A stretch of DNA of 49,951 nucleotides from an uncultured Clostridia bacterium (GTDB lineage Bacteria > Bacillota > Clostridia > TANB77 > CAG-508): the NCBI GenBank assembly GCA_944392465.1, contig CALXWR010000005.1:1-49951 (forward strand), written 5' to 3'. Under the pieces are notes generated by a model, which saw only the letters and a list, made by a program, of their open reading frames with translations, was not told the DNA's origin and searched no databases. Each line of letters starts with the position of its first letter. Position 1 is the first letter of the stretch. The position numbers and the translations under genes were made by a program. Positions 17,826 through 26,041 of this stretch are shown here, in pieces.

Positions 17826-18059
17826 CTATTCCTCGTTTTGTACAAATTTCTCTTCTGATAAATTACCGTCTTCATCTTTTATAAGCATTGTAATTTTCTT
17901 TTCTGCTTCTTCAAGCATTTTGTTACATTCTTTAGATAACTTCATTCCCTCTTCAAATTTAGATACTGAATCATCTAAGTTTAATTCTCCTTTTTCAAGT
18001 TCTAATGCAATTTCTTCTAATTTTTTCATTTTATCTTCAAAGCTTGTATTCTCTTCCAT
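17826..18059 (-). CDS. xseB: Exodeoxyribonuclease VII small subunit
   Basis: A 77-aa helical protein, the small subunit that associates with XseA in exonuclease VII. The diagnostic N-terminal motif is FEDKMKKLEEIALELEKGELNLDDSVSKFEEGMKLSKECN. The C-terminal tail is acidic. It is separated from xseA by a 167-aa hypothetical gene, whereas xseA and xseB are usually adjacent. Confidence 0.93.
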   Translation of the reverse strand: MEENTSFEDKMKKLEEIALELEKGELNLDDSVSKFEEGMKLSKECNKMLEEAEKKITMLIKDEDGNLSEEKFVQNEE

Positions 18060-18071
18060 TATAATTCTCCT

Positions 18072-18575
18072 TTATTTTTCTGAAACTGTTTCTGTACTTA
18101 AGTTAACGTATAAATACATAGATCTATCAGGAGTTCCATATTTTACTATATATCTTCCTGCTCCATCTATATCATCAACTTCAAAATTCAAACCTTCTGT
18201 ACTACCATATTCATTTTCATAATATTTTTTAGCTAGTTCTACTGCTCTTTTTTCTCTATCAGCATTAGTTCCGGCCACAACTTCAGAATTAGATGTAGAG
18301 CTTTGTTTTGGTTTTTCCTCTTCTTCTGTTGTTTTCACAGCTTCTTCTTCATTATTATCTTCTTCAGGTATAGCCACTTCTTCCTCTACTACATTGTTTT
18401 CTTCAATTATTTCATTTACTTCATTTGATATTTTCATATCTTCACTTTGCATTGTATTTGTCTCGTTTATGTTAGCTTGTTCTGATTTTGTTCCTCTATA
18501 TACAAGCCACGATACTAATAATATTAAAACAATTATTATAACTACTCCTACAACTTTTTTTGTACCTTTACTCAT
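18072..18575 (-). CDS. Hypothetical membrane-anchored protein (167 aa)
   Basis: An N-terminal TM anchor (about residues 8-26, VVGVVIIIVLILLVSWLVY) is followed by an extended acidic, low-complexity linker rich in Glu/Asn/Thr (30-95). A small C-terminal domain (about 100-167) has KRAVELAKKYYENEYG and GRYIVKYGTPDRSMYLYVNLSTETV, a mixed alpha/beta pattern reminiscent of PepSY-like extracellular domains. No firm family match can be made by eye. It is inserted between xseA and xseB with tight spacing (12 nt each side), so it is certainly co-transcribed. Confidence 0.65.
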   Translation of the reverse strand: MSKGTKKVVGVVIIIVLILLVSWLVYRGTKSEQANINETNTMQSEDMKISNEVNEIIEENNVVEEEVAIPEEDNNEEEAVKTTEEEEKPKQSSTSNSEVVAGTNADREKRAVELAKKYYENEYGSTEGLNFEVDDIDGAGRYIVKYGTPDRSMYLYVNLSTETVSEK

Positions 18576-18587
18576 ATGTATTCCTCC

Positions 18588-19775
18588 TTATAAAATTTTT
18601 GCCTTTGCTATTCCATCTGTTAGCCTTAAATCTACTTCATCATCTTTTTTTACATCACTAACTGATTTTATAACTTTTCCATTTTTTTGAATTATTGAAT
18701 AACCTCTTGTTAAAGTTTTTAATGGACTTAAAGCATCTAGTTTAGATATTTGTTTTATCATATTTGTCTTTTTATCTTTATATATGCTCATCATACTATT
18801 TTGAATAGATTTTATTTTTAAATCTATAATCATATATTTTTCATTTATTTTTTGTGTTGGCTCTTTAAACACTCTACTATTCATACACTTTTCATATCTT
18901 AGTCGCATTAGCTCTACTTTTTTCTTTAGTGCCAATTTAAATCTATTACTATATGAGTCTAATTTTAAAACTAAATCTGATATGTTTGGTACTGCTAACT
19001 CTGCTGCTGCAGAAGGTGTTGGTGCTCTTAAATCTGCAACAAAATCTGCAATCGTAAAATCAGTTTCATGCCCCACAGCTGATATTACAGGTAATTTCGA
19101 ATCATATATTGCTCTTGCGACAATTTCTTCATTAAATGGCCATAAATCTTCTAATGAACCTCCACCTCTGGCTATTATTATTACATCAGCTAATTGTTTG
19201 TCATTCATTAATTTTATTGCATCTGCTATTTTTTCAGCCGCTCCTTCACCTTGTACTGGAACTGGAAGTAATTTAATGTATACATTTGGATTTCTTCTTG
19301 TAGACACATTAATTATATCTTTTATAACTGCCCCAGTATTTGATGTGAGAACACCTATACATTTTGGAAATGTTGGGATTTGCTTTTTGTGATTTACATC
19401 AAAAAGCCCTTCTTTTTCAAGTTTAGCTTTCAATTCTTCATATGCTTTATATAAGCTTCCCATACCATCTTCTTGCATTGCTTTGACATATATTTGATAT
19501 ACACCGTCTCTTTCAAATACAGATACTGTACCAAATGCCATAACTTTCATTCCATCACGTGGTTCAAATTTCAATCTAACAGCTGAGCTTTTAAACATTA
19601 TGCACTTTATTAAAGAATTTTCATCTTTCAAAGTAAAATATAAATGCCCTGTATAATGATGCTTGTAATTTGAAATTTCTCCCTTTACTAAAACATTATT
19701 TAATACTTCATCTGAATCAATTTTGTTTTTTATGTATTTATTTAGTTCTGTTACACTTATTGGATTATATGTCAT
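18588..19775 (-). CDS. xseA: Exodeoxyribonuclease VII large subunit
   Basis: A 395-aa catalytic subunit of exonuclease VII, which degrades single-stranded DNA in both directions. The N-terminal OB fold (ISVTELNKYIKNKID...LVKGEISNYKHH) is followed by the nuclease core with VLTSNTGAVIKDI, IIARGGGSLEDLWPFNEE and SAVGHETDFTIADFVADLRAPTPSAAAEL. The C-terminal helical region ends LTRGYSIIQKNGKVI. The length is slightly short but complete. It lies 10 nt after nusB. Confidence 0.96.
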   Translation of the reverse strand: MTYNPISVTELNKYIKNKIDSDEVLNNVLVKGEISNYKHHYTGHLYFTLKDENSLIKCIMFKSSAVRLKFEPRDGMKVMAFGTVSVFERDGVYQIYVKAMQEDGMGSLYKAYEELKAKLEKEGLFDVNHKKQIPTFPKCIGVLTSNTGAVIKDIINVSTRRNPNVYIKLLPVPVQGEGAAEKIADAIKLMNDKQLADVIIIARGGGSLEDLWPFNEEIVARAIYDSKLPVISAVGHETDFTIADFVADLRAPTPSAAAELAVPNISDLVLKLDSYSNRFKLALKKKVELMRLRYEKCMNSRVFKEPTQKINEKYMIIDLKIKSIQNSMMSIYKDKKTNMIKQISKLDALSPLKTLTRGYSIIQKNGKVIKSVSDVKKDDEVDLRLTDGIAKAKIL

Positions 19776-19785
19776 TAGTTTTCTA

Positions 19786-20268
19786 CTACTCCTTGTTATC
19801 CTCGTTATTTTGATTTTTCTTGGCAGAATTGTTATCCTTTTCTTCTTTTTTGTCTATTTCATTTCTTTTAACAATGCTTGCTAAAACCCCATTTATAAAA
19901 CTTGGTGCTTTTGTATCTGAATATTCTTTTGCAAGTTCCACCGCTTCGTTTATTACAACTTTATATGGTGTATTTAAATAAAGCATCTCAAATATAGCAA
20001 TCTCTAAAATTACTATATTTACTTTTGAAACTCTATCGTAACTCCATTTTTCAGATAAACACTCTTCTATTTGTTTTCTTATTTGTTTGCCATGTCTTTT
20101 GGTTCCATAAACAACATCTTTAATATATTTAGATGTAGCTCTACCGTGTATGTTTCTCTCTTCAAAAAACATTTCAACATTTTCTTTATATTCTTCATAT
20201 TTTACATTTTGAGATTCTAAACTATATACTATTTCAAATGCTACTTTTCTATTATCTGACATACTCAT
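19786..20268 (-). CDS. nusB: Transcription antitermination factor NusB
   Basis: A 160-aa all-helical RNA-binding factor of rRNA antitermination. Recognisable motifs are RKVAFEIVYSLESQNV at the N-terminus, ILEIAIFEMLYLNTPYKVVINEAVELAKEYSD (residues ~88-120) and FINGVLASI. A charged Lys/Asn tail of about 25 residues is added. It is placed in the canonical Firmicutes order asp23-amaP-DUF2273-nusB-xseA. Confidence 0.94.
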   Translation of the reverse strand: MSMSDNRKVAFEIVYSLESQNVKYEEYKENVEMFFEERNIHGRATSKYIKDVVYGTKRHGKQIRKQIEECLSEKWSYDRVSKVNIVILEIAIFEMLYLNTPYKVVINEAVELAKEYSDTKAPSFINGVLASIVKRNEIDKKEEKDNNSAKKNQNNEDNKE

Positions 20269-20287
20269 TTTGCTATCTTTCCCCTTT

Positions 20288-20491
20288 TTATAATTTGTCT
20301 ATAAAATTTTTAAGTTTATCTTTTACACTGTTTTTGTTATGCTGAAAATAATAACCTGCATAACCACATACTACAATTAAAACTATTGCAATTATTAATT
20401 CATAGAATTTCGTTAATAATAATAAAATAGCTATAATTACTCCTATAATCATGCCACCATATTGAGACATGAAACTTTTAAAATCGTCCAT
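20288..20491 (-). CDS. DUF2273 small membrane protein
   Basis: A 67-aa protein with two closely spaced hydrophobic helices (GGMIIGVIIAILLLLTKFYELIIAIVLIVVCGYAGYYF) and a basic C-terminal tail. This is the usual DUF2273 protein found between amaP and nusB in Firmicutes and linked to Asp23/AmaP envelope stress complexes. Function beyond that is unknown. Confidence 0.85.
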   Translation of the reverse strand: MDDFKSFMSQYGGMIIGVIIAILLLLTKFYELIIAIVLIVVCGYAGYYFQHNKNSVKDKLKNFIDKL

Positions 20492-20541
20492 ACCAGCTTC
20501 TTCCTTTCATATGATTCCAATTAAAAAATTGTTATCTTTTG

Positions 20542-21117
20542 TTATTTTTCTCCCTCAATCGTTGTCTGCTCTATGTCTTTTACTGGTTCTATATTCTTCA
20601 CTTTTATATTTACTTCCTTTACCTCTAAATCTGATGCTTTCTTTATTGTATCTTTAATTTTGTTTTGAAGATTTGTAGACAATTCTTTAATAACAGCATT
20701 TTCTTTAACTGTTAAATTAACAAAAACATTTAGATTATTTTCTTTATCTAGTTCTATTTTTGTAGTAACATCTTCTGCACTATCAAAACCTTTTACGACA
20801 CCATTTACAAGGTTTTCAATTGTCTCTCTAGTAATTAAAAGCTTTCCGTTTGAATTTTCTAACAATATTCCTTTTTTGTTCTCCTCATCATCTTTTGCAC
20901 TTGAATCAAAGAAAATACATTTTATTGAAAGTAATATAAATATTATGCTTAAAGTCAAAAGAATTTTAGATGTTACTTCATTCTTTATCGCAATTTCTAA
21001 AGCATCTTCTACAAATCTATAATCTAACCACCCAAATATTGTTAAACATAGTACAACTGAAATTATAAGCATTATTGTTGAAAAAAGTATTAATGATAAT
21101 TTTTCTAATTTTCTCAT
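20542..21117 (-). CDS. amaP: Alkaline shock response membrane anchor protein AmaP
   Basis: A 191-aa protein with two N-terminal TM helices (about 8-30 and 52-70) followed by an Asp23-like cytoplasmic domain (GKLLITRETIENLVNGVVKGFDSAEDVTTKIEL...FVNLTVKENAVIKELSTNLQNKI). AmaP anchors Asp23 at the membrane. The gene lies 120 nt downstream of asp23 with an 83-nt palindrome in the gap, and upstream of DUF2273 and nusB. Confidence 0.87.
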   Translation of the reverse strand: MRKLEKLSLILFSTIMLIISVVLCLTIFGWLDYRFVEDALEIAIKNEVTSKILLTLSIIFILLSIKCIFFDSSAKDDEENKKGILLENSNGKLLITRETIENLVNGVVKGFDSAEDVTTKIELDKENNLNVFVNLTVKENAVIKELSTNLQNKIKDTIKKASDLEVKEVNIKVKNIEPVKDIEQTTIEGEK

Positions 21118-21147
21118 TTTATTTTCCTACCTTTCCGCTACTTAGAA

Positions 21148-21230
21148 AAGGCACTCTAAAATTATTTTATTTCAACTTCTGCAATCTATATTCATAATAT
21201 TTTGAAATAATGTAATTTTTAAAGTGCCTT
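21148..21230. repeat. 83-nt imperfect palindrome between asp23 and amaP
   Basis: AAGGCACTCTAAAATTA (from 21148) pairs with the complementary arm ending AAAGTGCCTT (21221-21230). TATTTCAA/TTGAAATA continues the stem inward. It may act as a processing or attenuation hairpin that sets asp23 above amaP, or be a mini-element. Confidence 0.6.
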
Positions 21231-21237
21231 ATAAATA

Positions 21238-21687
21238 TTATTCTGGTTTATTAGAACCATCTTGTTTCATTTCTTCTACATTATTTGCATCAGTATTAAC
21301 ACCTTGAACATGAACATTTACATCTAAAACTTTTAGTCCAGTCATACTTTCAACAGCTTTTTTAACTCTATTTTGAATTTCAAAAGCAACATCTGGAATT
21401 CTTACTCCATATTCCACGATTATGTTAACATCTATTCTAGTTTCTTTTTCTCCGGCTTCCACTTTAATACCTTTAGCAAAGTTTTTCTTACCACTAAATA
21501 CTTCAGAAATTCCTCCTGCGAAACCTCCTGCCATTGAAGAAACTCCTGGCACTTCTGAAGCTGCTGCTCCGGCAATAACCGCAATAACGTCATCTGCTAT
21601 TTTTATGTTTGAATTATTTTCAAGTGTTACCTCTCCTTCATTTTCTACATTGTTTGTAACTTCATTTATTTCTTTATTATCTTCCAT
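21238..21687 (-). CDS. Asp23/Gls24 family envelope stress response protein
   Basis: A 149-aa Asp23-domain protein: NIKIADDVIAVIAGAAASEVPGVSSMAGGF, IKVEAGEKETRIDVNIIVEYGVRIPDVAFEIQNRVKKAVESMTGLKVLDVNVHVQGV. An acidic N-terminal leader of about 25 residues and a short polar tail flank it. Asp23 proteins form a membrane-associated network through AmaP. ATG 21687 is preceded by AAGGAGG. It is first in the run to xseB. Confidence 0.93.
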   Translation of the reverse strand: MEDNKEINEVTNNVENEGEVTLENNSNIKIADDVIAVIAGAAASEVPGVSSMAGGFAGGISEVFSGKKNFAKGIKVEAGEKETRIDVNIIVEYGVRIPDVAFEIQNRVKKAVESMTGLKVLDVNVHVQGVNTDANNVEEMKQDGSNKPE

Positions 21688-21849
21688 TACTTTACCTCCT
21701 TAAAGAATTCTAAGAAAAAGCATGTTACGCTTTTTTAATACCATTAGTATATCAATTATTACAACTTTTTACAACAGTTTTTATAAAAAATTAATTTTTT
21801 TAAAATTTACAAAAGAAAACGGGCTCGTTTTTTTAATTTTATATAAAAC

Positions 21850-21950
21850 AATTGTGCCAATGGGTTCAGTACACATGAAAATGAACCCTCCTTATTAAAC
21901 TTTTTTGTCTAATAATTGGGGTTCACTTCACTGTCTCCATTGGCACAATT
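21850..21950 (-). mobile_element. Miniature inverted-repeat element, possible IS3/IS150-type remnant
   Basis: The perfect 14-bp terminal repeats AATTGTGCCAATGG (21850-21863) and CCATTGGCACAATT (21937-21950) bound a 101-bp segment. Reading the minus strand it contains GTGAAGTGAACCCC, AATTATTAGAC, an AAGGAGG-like site and an ATG, then TACTGAACCC. That looks like the left end of an IS150-group element joined to its right end, without a transposase. It occupies most of the pnp-asp23 gap. The IS assignment is from remembered end sequences and is uncertain. Confidence 0.55.
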
Positions 21951-21963
21951 CCTATTTTATAAA

Positions 21964-24084
21964 CTATTCTTCTTCTTTATTTCCTGCTTCTAAGTCTTTC
22001 ATTGTTAAATTTATTCTTCCTTGATGGTCTATTTCATATACTTTTACTGTAACTTCATCACCTACAGAAAGTACATCTTCAACTTTTTCAACTCTTTTAT
22101 TTGAAATTTTCGATATATGAAGTAATCCTTCTTTTCCTCCTCCTACATCTACAAATGCTCCAAATGACATTATTCTTGTAACTATACCATCATATATTCC
22201 ACCAACTTCAATTTCTCTTGCAATATTTTCAATCATTTTTAATGCTTTTTTTCCACTTTCTGGATCATTTGAATAAACACAAACTTTGCCATCCTCTTCA
22301 ATATCAATTTTTACTCCTGTTTCTTCAATAATTTTATTAATCATTTTTCCGCCAGGTCCTATTACATCTTTTATTTTGTCTACACTTATTTGTGTTGTAT
22401 TTATTCTTGGTGCATATTTAGAAATATCTGCTCTTGGTTTATCTATAACAGGAAGCATTATTTCATCTAATATATAATCTCTTGCAACTTTTGTTCTTTC
22501 AAATGCTTCTTTTATTATGTCATATGTTAAACCATCTATTTTTATATCAACTTGTATTGCTGTTATTCCATCTTTTGTACCACCTACTTTAAAGTCCATG
22601 TCTCCAAAGAAGTCTTCTATTCCTTGAATATCTGTAAGCATTATATAGTTACTTGTATCTTCTTTATCTGTTACTAGTCCTGTTGAAATTCCTGCAACTA
22701 GCTTTCTAATAGGAACACCTCCATCCATTAATGCTAATGTACTACCACATATACTTGCTTGTGATGTTGATCCATTTGAAGATAATACTTCAGATACTAC
22801 TCTTATTGCATATGGAAATTCTTCTTCTGATGGTAATACTGGAACTAATGCTTTTTCTGCTAAAGCTCCATGCCCTATTTCTCTTCTTCCTGGACCTCTT
22901 GATGGTCTTGCTTCACCTACTGAATATGAAGGGAAATTATATTGATGCATATATCTTTTTTCTGTTTCTTCATCAATTCCATCTAATATTTGTTCTTCAC
23001 TTTTCATTCCAAGTGTTACAATTGACATTACTTGTGTTTGTCCTCTTGTGAAAATTGCACTTCCATGTACTCTTGGAAGTACTCCAACTTCACATGAAAG
23101 AGGTCTTATTTCATCAATTTTTCTACCATCTGGACGTTTGTGCTCTTTTAATATCATCTCTCTTACACATGCTTTTTCTAAGTCATGTATACTGTCTGCT
23201 ATGTCTGATTTTCTCTCCTCTTCTGCCTCTTCGCCATATTTTTCTATAACATAAGCTGTAATATCTTCTGTTATTTTATCTATATTTGCATCTCTTACTT
23301 CTTTATCTGTAGCTTGTACATCTTGATACATTCTATCTTTGAAATGCTCAACAATATCTTGATAAAATTCCGGATCTACTGCAAATGATTTATATTCAAA
23401 TTTTGGCTTTCCTATTTCTGCTTTTATATCCGATATAAAATTACAAATGTTTTTAATTTCAATATGAGCTTTTTCAATTGCTTCTAACATTTTTTCATTA
23501 GGTATTTCATCTGCTCCTGCTTCTATCATAGTTATTTTATCTAATGTTCCTGCAACTGTTGCAGTTAATTTGCTTCTTTTTCTTTGCTCTACTGTTGGAT
23601 TAATAACTATTTCTCCATCTACCCAGCCAACGGCTACTGCTGCAGTTGGTCCTCCAAATGGTATATCTGAAATTGAAAGTGCAGCACTTGCACCAATCAT
23701 ACTACAAACTTCTGGACTATTATCCTGCTCAACTGATAATACTGTTGCTGTAACACATACATCATTTCTAAAATCTTTTGGAAATAGAGGACGAAGAGGT
23801 CTATCTATTGCTCTTGATGTAAGTATTGCCTTTTCTGATGGTTTTCCCTCTCTTTTGTTAAATCCCCCAGGAATTTTTCCCACTGAATATAATTTTTCTT
23901 CATAATCTACTGAAAGTGGAAAAAAGTCTATTCCTTCTCTTGGCTCTTTCGAAGCTGTAACATTTACCATTACAACTGTATCTCCATATCTTACTACTAT
24001 GCTTCCATTTGCTAGTCCTGCTATTTTACCTGTTTCAATACTTAAATTTCTTCCTGCTAATTCTGTACTATAAGTTTTAACCAT
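21964..24084 (-). CDS. pnp: Polyribonucleotide nucleotidyltransferase
   Basis: A 706-aa phosphorolytic 3'-5' exoribonuclease. Two RNase PH domains are visible (GSIVVRYGDTVVMVNVTASKEPREGIDFFPLSVDYEEK; HGSAIFTRGQTQVMSIVTLG with RRGIGHG-like GRREIGHGALAEKAL). The KH domain carries IGPGGKMINKIIEETG, and the S1 domain GGIYDGIVTRIMSFGAFVDV ends with INLTMKDLE. Full length. It lies downstream of rpsO as usual, but a 327-bp gap holding REP-like repeats separates them. Confidence 0.98.
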   Translation of the reverse strand: MVKTYSTELAGRNLSIETGKIAGLANGSIVVRYGDTVVMVNVTASKEPREGIDFFPLSVDYEEKLYSVGKIPGGFNKREGKPSEKAILTSRAIDRPLRPLFPKDFRNDVCVTATVLSVEQDNSPEVCSMIGASAALSISDIPFGGPTAAVAVGWVDGEIVINPTVEQRKRSKLTATVAGTLDKITMIEAGADEIPNEKMLEAIEKAHIEIKNICNFISDIKAEIGKPKFEYKSFAVDPEFYQDIVEHFKDRMYQDVQATDKEVRDANIDKITEDITAYVIEKYGEEAEEERKSDIADSIHDLEKACVREMILKEHKRPDGRKIDEIRPLSCEVGVLPRVHGSAIFTRGQTQVMSIVTLGMKSEEQILDGIDEETEKRYMHQYNFPSYSVGEARPSRGPGRREIGHGALAEKALVPVLPSEEEFPYAIRVVSEVLSSNGSTSQASICGSTLALMDGGVPIRKLVAGISTGLVTDKEDTSNYIMLTDIQGIEDFFGDMDFKVGGTKDGITAIQVDIKIDGLTYDIIKEAFERTKVARDYILDEIMLPVIDKPRADISKYAPRINTTQISVDKIKDVIGPGGKMINKIIEETGVKIDIEEDGKVCVYSNDPESGKKALKMIENIAREIEVGGIYDGIVTRIMSFGAFVDVGGGKEGLLHISKISNKRVEKVEDVLSVGDEVTVKVYEIDHQGRINLTMKDLEAGNKEEE

Positions 24085-24236
24085 TTTCTATTTGTATGAT
24101 AATAAAATTATCATACTACTCCTTTCTTTTTTATATTTAATTAATAGCACCTTAATTAGCTGTAACCTCTATACTATGCTTTTGTTATATTTTGATTTTT
24201 TGTCCATAGCAATAAATTATAAATTTTGTAGATTGA

Positions 24237-24295
24237 AGCCTGTCCCCAAAGCTGACAAACTTGGCAGAAAAGAGCCTGTCCCTAAAACTGACAAA
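24237..24295 (-). repeat. Pair of REP-like units in the rpsO-pnp gap
   Basis: GCCTGTCCCCAAAGCTGAC and GCCTGTCCCTAAAACTGAC, 36 nt apart, in the same orientation as the copies at 14848 and 47803. They lie in the 327-bp gap (24085-24411) between rpsO and pnp, which otherwise holds only A+T-rich sequence and GGACGTTTAAGC...GGCGT-type short inverted segments near 24370-24400. Confidence 0.82.
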
Positions 24296-24411
24296 AGCAC
24301 ATTATACAAGCTACTTACTAATTTTTGTGCTATTTAATTAGCCGTTTTTAAAAATCAATTTCTCGCAAATGGACGTTTAAGCCTATAACGCCAAACGCCC
24401 ACCACAATAAA

Positions 24412-24675
24412 TTATTTTCTTAATCCTAATTTTGCAACTATGTCTCTATATCTTTGAATATCTTTTTTGCTTAAATAGTTAAGTAAGTTTCTTCTTGAAC
24501 CTACCATTTTTAAAAGTCCTCTTCTTGAATGATTGTCTTTTTTATGAACTTTTAAGTGTTCTGTTAATTCGTTAATTCTTTCTGTTAAAAGAGCGATCTG
24601 AACCTCTGGAGAACCAGTATCTTTTTCATCTCTTCTATATGTTGCAATAATTTCTTGTTTTCTTTCTGTTGTCAT
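24412..24675 (-). CDS. rpsO: 30S ribosomal protein S15
   Basis: An 87-aa S15 with the characteristic [50 protein letters not shown] core, binding 16S rRNA in the 30S platform. Start ATG 24675 ([13 protein letters not shown]) follows AGGAGG with an 8-nt gap. GTG 24684 overlaps the ribosome binding site and is rejected. A promoter at 24773-24801 and a leader hairpin at 24714-24750 precede it. Confidence 0.97.
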   Translation of the reverse strand: MTTERKQEIIATYRRDEKDTGSPEVQIALLTERINELTEHLKVHKKDNHSRRGLLKMVGSRRNLLNYLSKKDIQRYRDIVAKLGLRK

Positions 24676-24713
24676 AATATACACCTCCTAAAATTTATGT
24701 TATTTGCCTTCAA

Positions 24714-24750
24714 CTGAGTTATAGTGGTGTTATTTTCCTATAACTAAGTA
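24714..24750 (-). promoter_or_regulatory. rpsO leader hairpin, candidate S15 autoregulatory site
   Basis: On the minus strand CTTAGTTATAG pairs with CTATAACTCAG across a roughly 13-nt loop, about 40 nt before the rpsO start and downstream of its promoter. S15 represses its own mRNA through 5' structures in several bacteria; that this one binds S15 is an inference. Confidence 0.45.
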
Positions 24751-24772
24751 GAGGTACTTTTTAACATTAAGT

Positions 24773-24801
24773 ATTGTATCACAAAAACTTAATAATTGCA
24801 A
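24773..24801 (-). promoter_or_regulatory. Sigma-A promoter of rpsO
   Basis: Minus strand TTGCAA (24796-24801), 17-nt spacer, TACAAT (24773-24778). The predicted start is near 24766, leaving a leader of about 90 nt with the hairpin. Confidence 0.75.
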
Positions 24802-24904
24802 GCCCTATTTTATACATACTGCTAAGACGAAAATTTCACTTTATGTTGAACAGTAACGTTTATATGACAATACGTAATACTTACTTAAACTTTAACAAAC
24901 TTTT

Positions 24905-26041
24905 TTAATAATTATAATCTTCTTTACTTAATGTTGGAAATTTAAACTTTATACTTCCTGGTGATAAATATCCATCTTCTTTATGATTTATAAAAAACTT
25001 GTTAGATCCTCTTAAGAAGTTTTCATATCTATCTTCTTCAGTTATATAGGCATTTCCTATTGCAACGGGATCGTCCCATGTTGTATCTATTGCATACCAA
25101 TTATTATTTATTTGAACATAATTCCATGCGTGTGATTCTGTTTCTCCATTAGAGTTTGTTCCTATTCCGCTAACTAATATACAAGGAATTCCTATTGCGT
25201 CCATTATATATTTATATGCTCTTGCATATCCTTCACATACTGCTTTTTCTTCTACAAGTGCTCCTACTATTGAATATGGTTCTTCTGATTCGAAATTTAT
25301 ATCATATTCTACTGTGTTAATTAGCCAGTTATGTACTTGTCTCATTTTTTCCACATTGTCATATTGAGATACTTGATTTGTAATTTCATTTCTCATAGCA
25401 TTTAATAAATTTAATGTTTGGTCAATTTCTTCTTTATTACTAAAATTTGGCTTTAAGTATGAATTATTATCTCCATTAGATAATTCTACTGTATGTGTTG
25501 ATTTTCTTCCGATTGTTCTCGTTTTTGTAATTAAAGTAAGTTTTTCAACATCAATATAAAATAAATCCATATGATCATATGTATACGCATTCCAAGCTGA
25601 TTGAAATGCTATATTTAAAGTTTCTTCTCCTCCTTCTGAGTTTAATAAATCATTAAACTTTGTTCCGAAATCAATTTTATATGTTCCAGATTTCATATTT
25701 TCTTTATTATCTTCAAAACCTTTATATATTGTTTTACCATATGCATCTAATTGATTATAGTAATAACTATTTTGTGCTGTAGATGATGTATTATTACCAG
25801 CTTTATTGTCATCTACAATAATTGGCTCATGTGCTGATACATTTTCTATTTGCGTATCTGCTTCTGCACTTGCCGGAATTAAACTATTTATTATCCCACC
25901 TATAGTAATTTGTCCTTCCCCTTTAGGCATAAGTCCAAAAAAGTCTGAAAATACCATTTGATATATTAGAAAACCAAATACCAACATTATTAATATAGTT
26001 AATACAATTAATAAAATTGAAACTCTTCCCTTTTCTTTCAT
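24905..26041 (-). CDS. Membrane-anchored transglutaminase-like protein
   Basis: A 378-aa protein with an N-terminal TM anchor (about 8-30) and a C-terminal transglutaminase-like cysteine-protease fold. The catalytic contexts are EEKAVCEGYARAYKYIMDAIG (Cys), ESHAWNYVQINNNWYAIDTTWDDP (His and Asp). Such exported domains act as proteases or crosslinkers at the cell surface; the target is unknown. Its ATG overlaps the SpoIVB stop by one base (TAATG), indicating translational coupling. It is last in that pair, with an A+T-rich leader of rpsO beyond. Confidence 0.85.
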   Translation of the reverse strand: MKEKGRVSILLIVLTILIMLVFGFLIYQMVFSDFFGLMPKGEGQITIGGIINSLIPASAEADTQIENVSAHEPIIVDDNKAGNNTSSTAQNSYYYNQLDAYGKTIYKGFEDNKENMKSGTYKIDFGTKFNDLLNSEGGEETLNIAFQSAWNAYTYDHMDLFYIDVEKLTLITKTRTIGRKSTHTVELSNGDNNSYLKPNFSNKEEIDQTLNLLNAMRNEITNQVSQYDNVEKMRQVHNWLINTVEYDINFESEEPYSIVGALVEEKAVCEGYARAYKYIMDAIGIPCILVSGIGTNSNGETESHAWNYVQINNNWYAIDTTWDDPVAIGNAYITEEDRYENFLRGSNKFFINHKEDGYLSPGSIKFKFPTLSKEDYNY

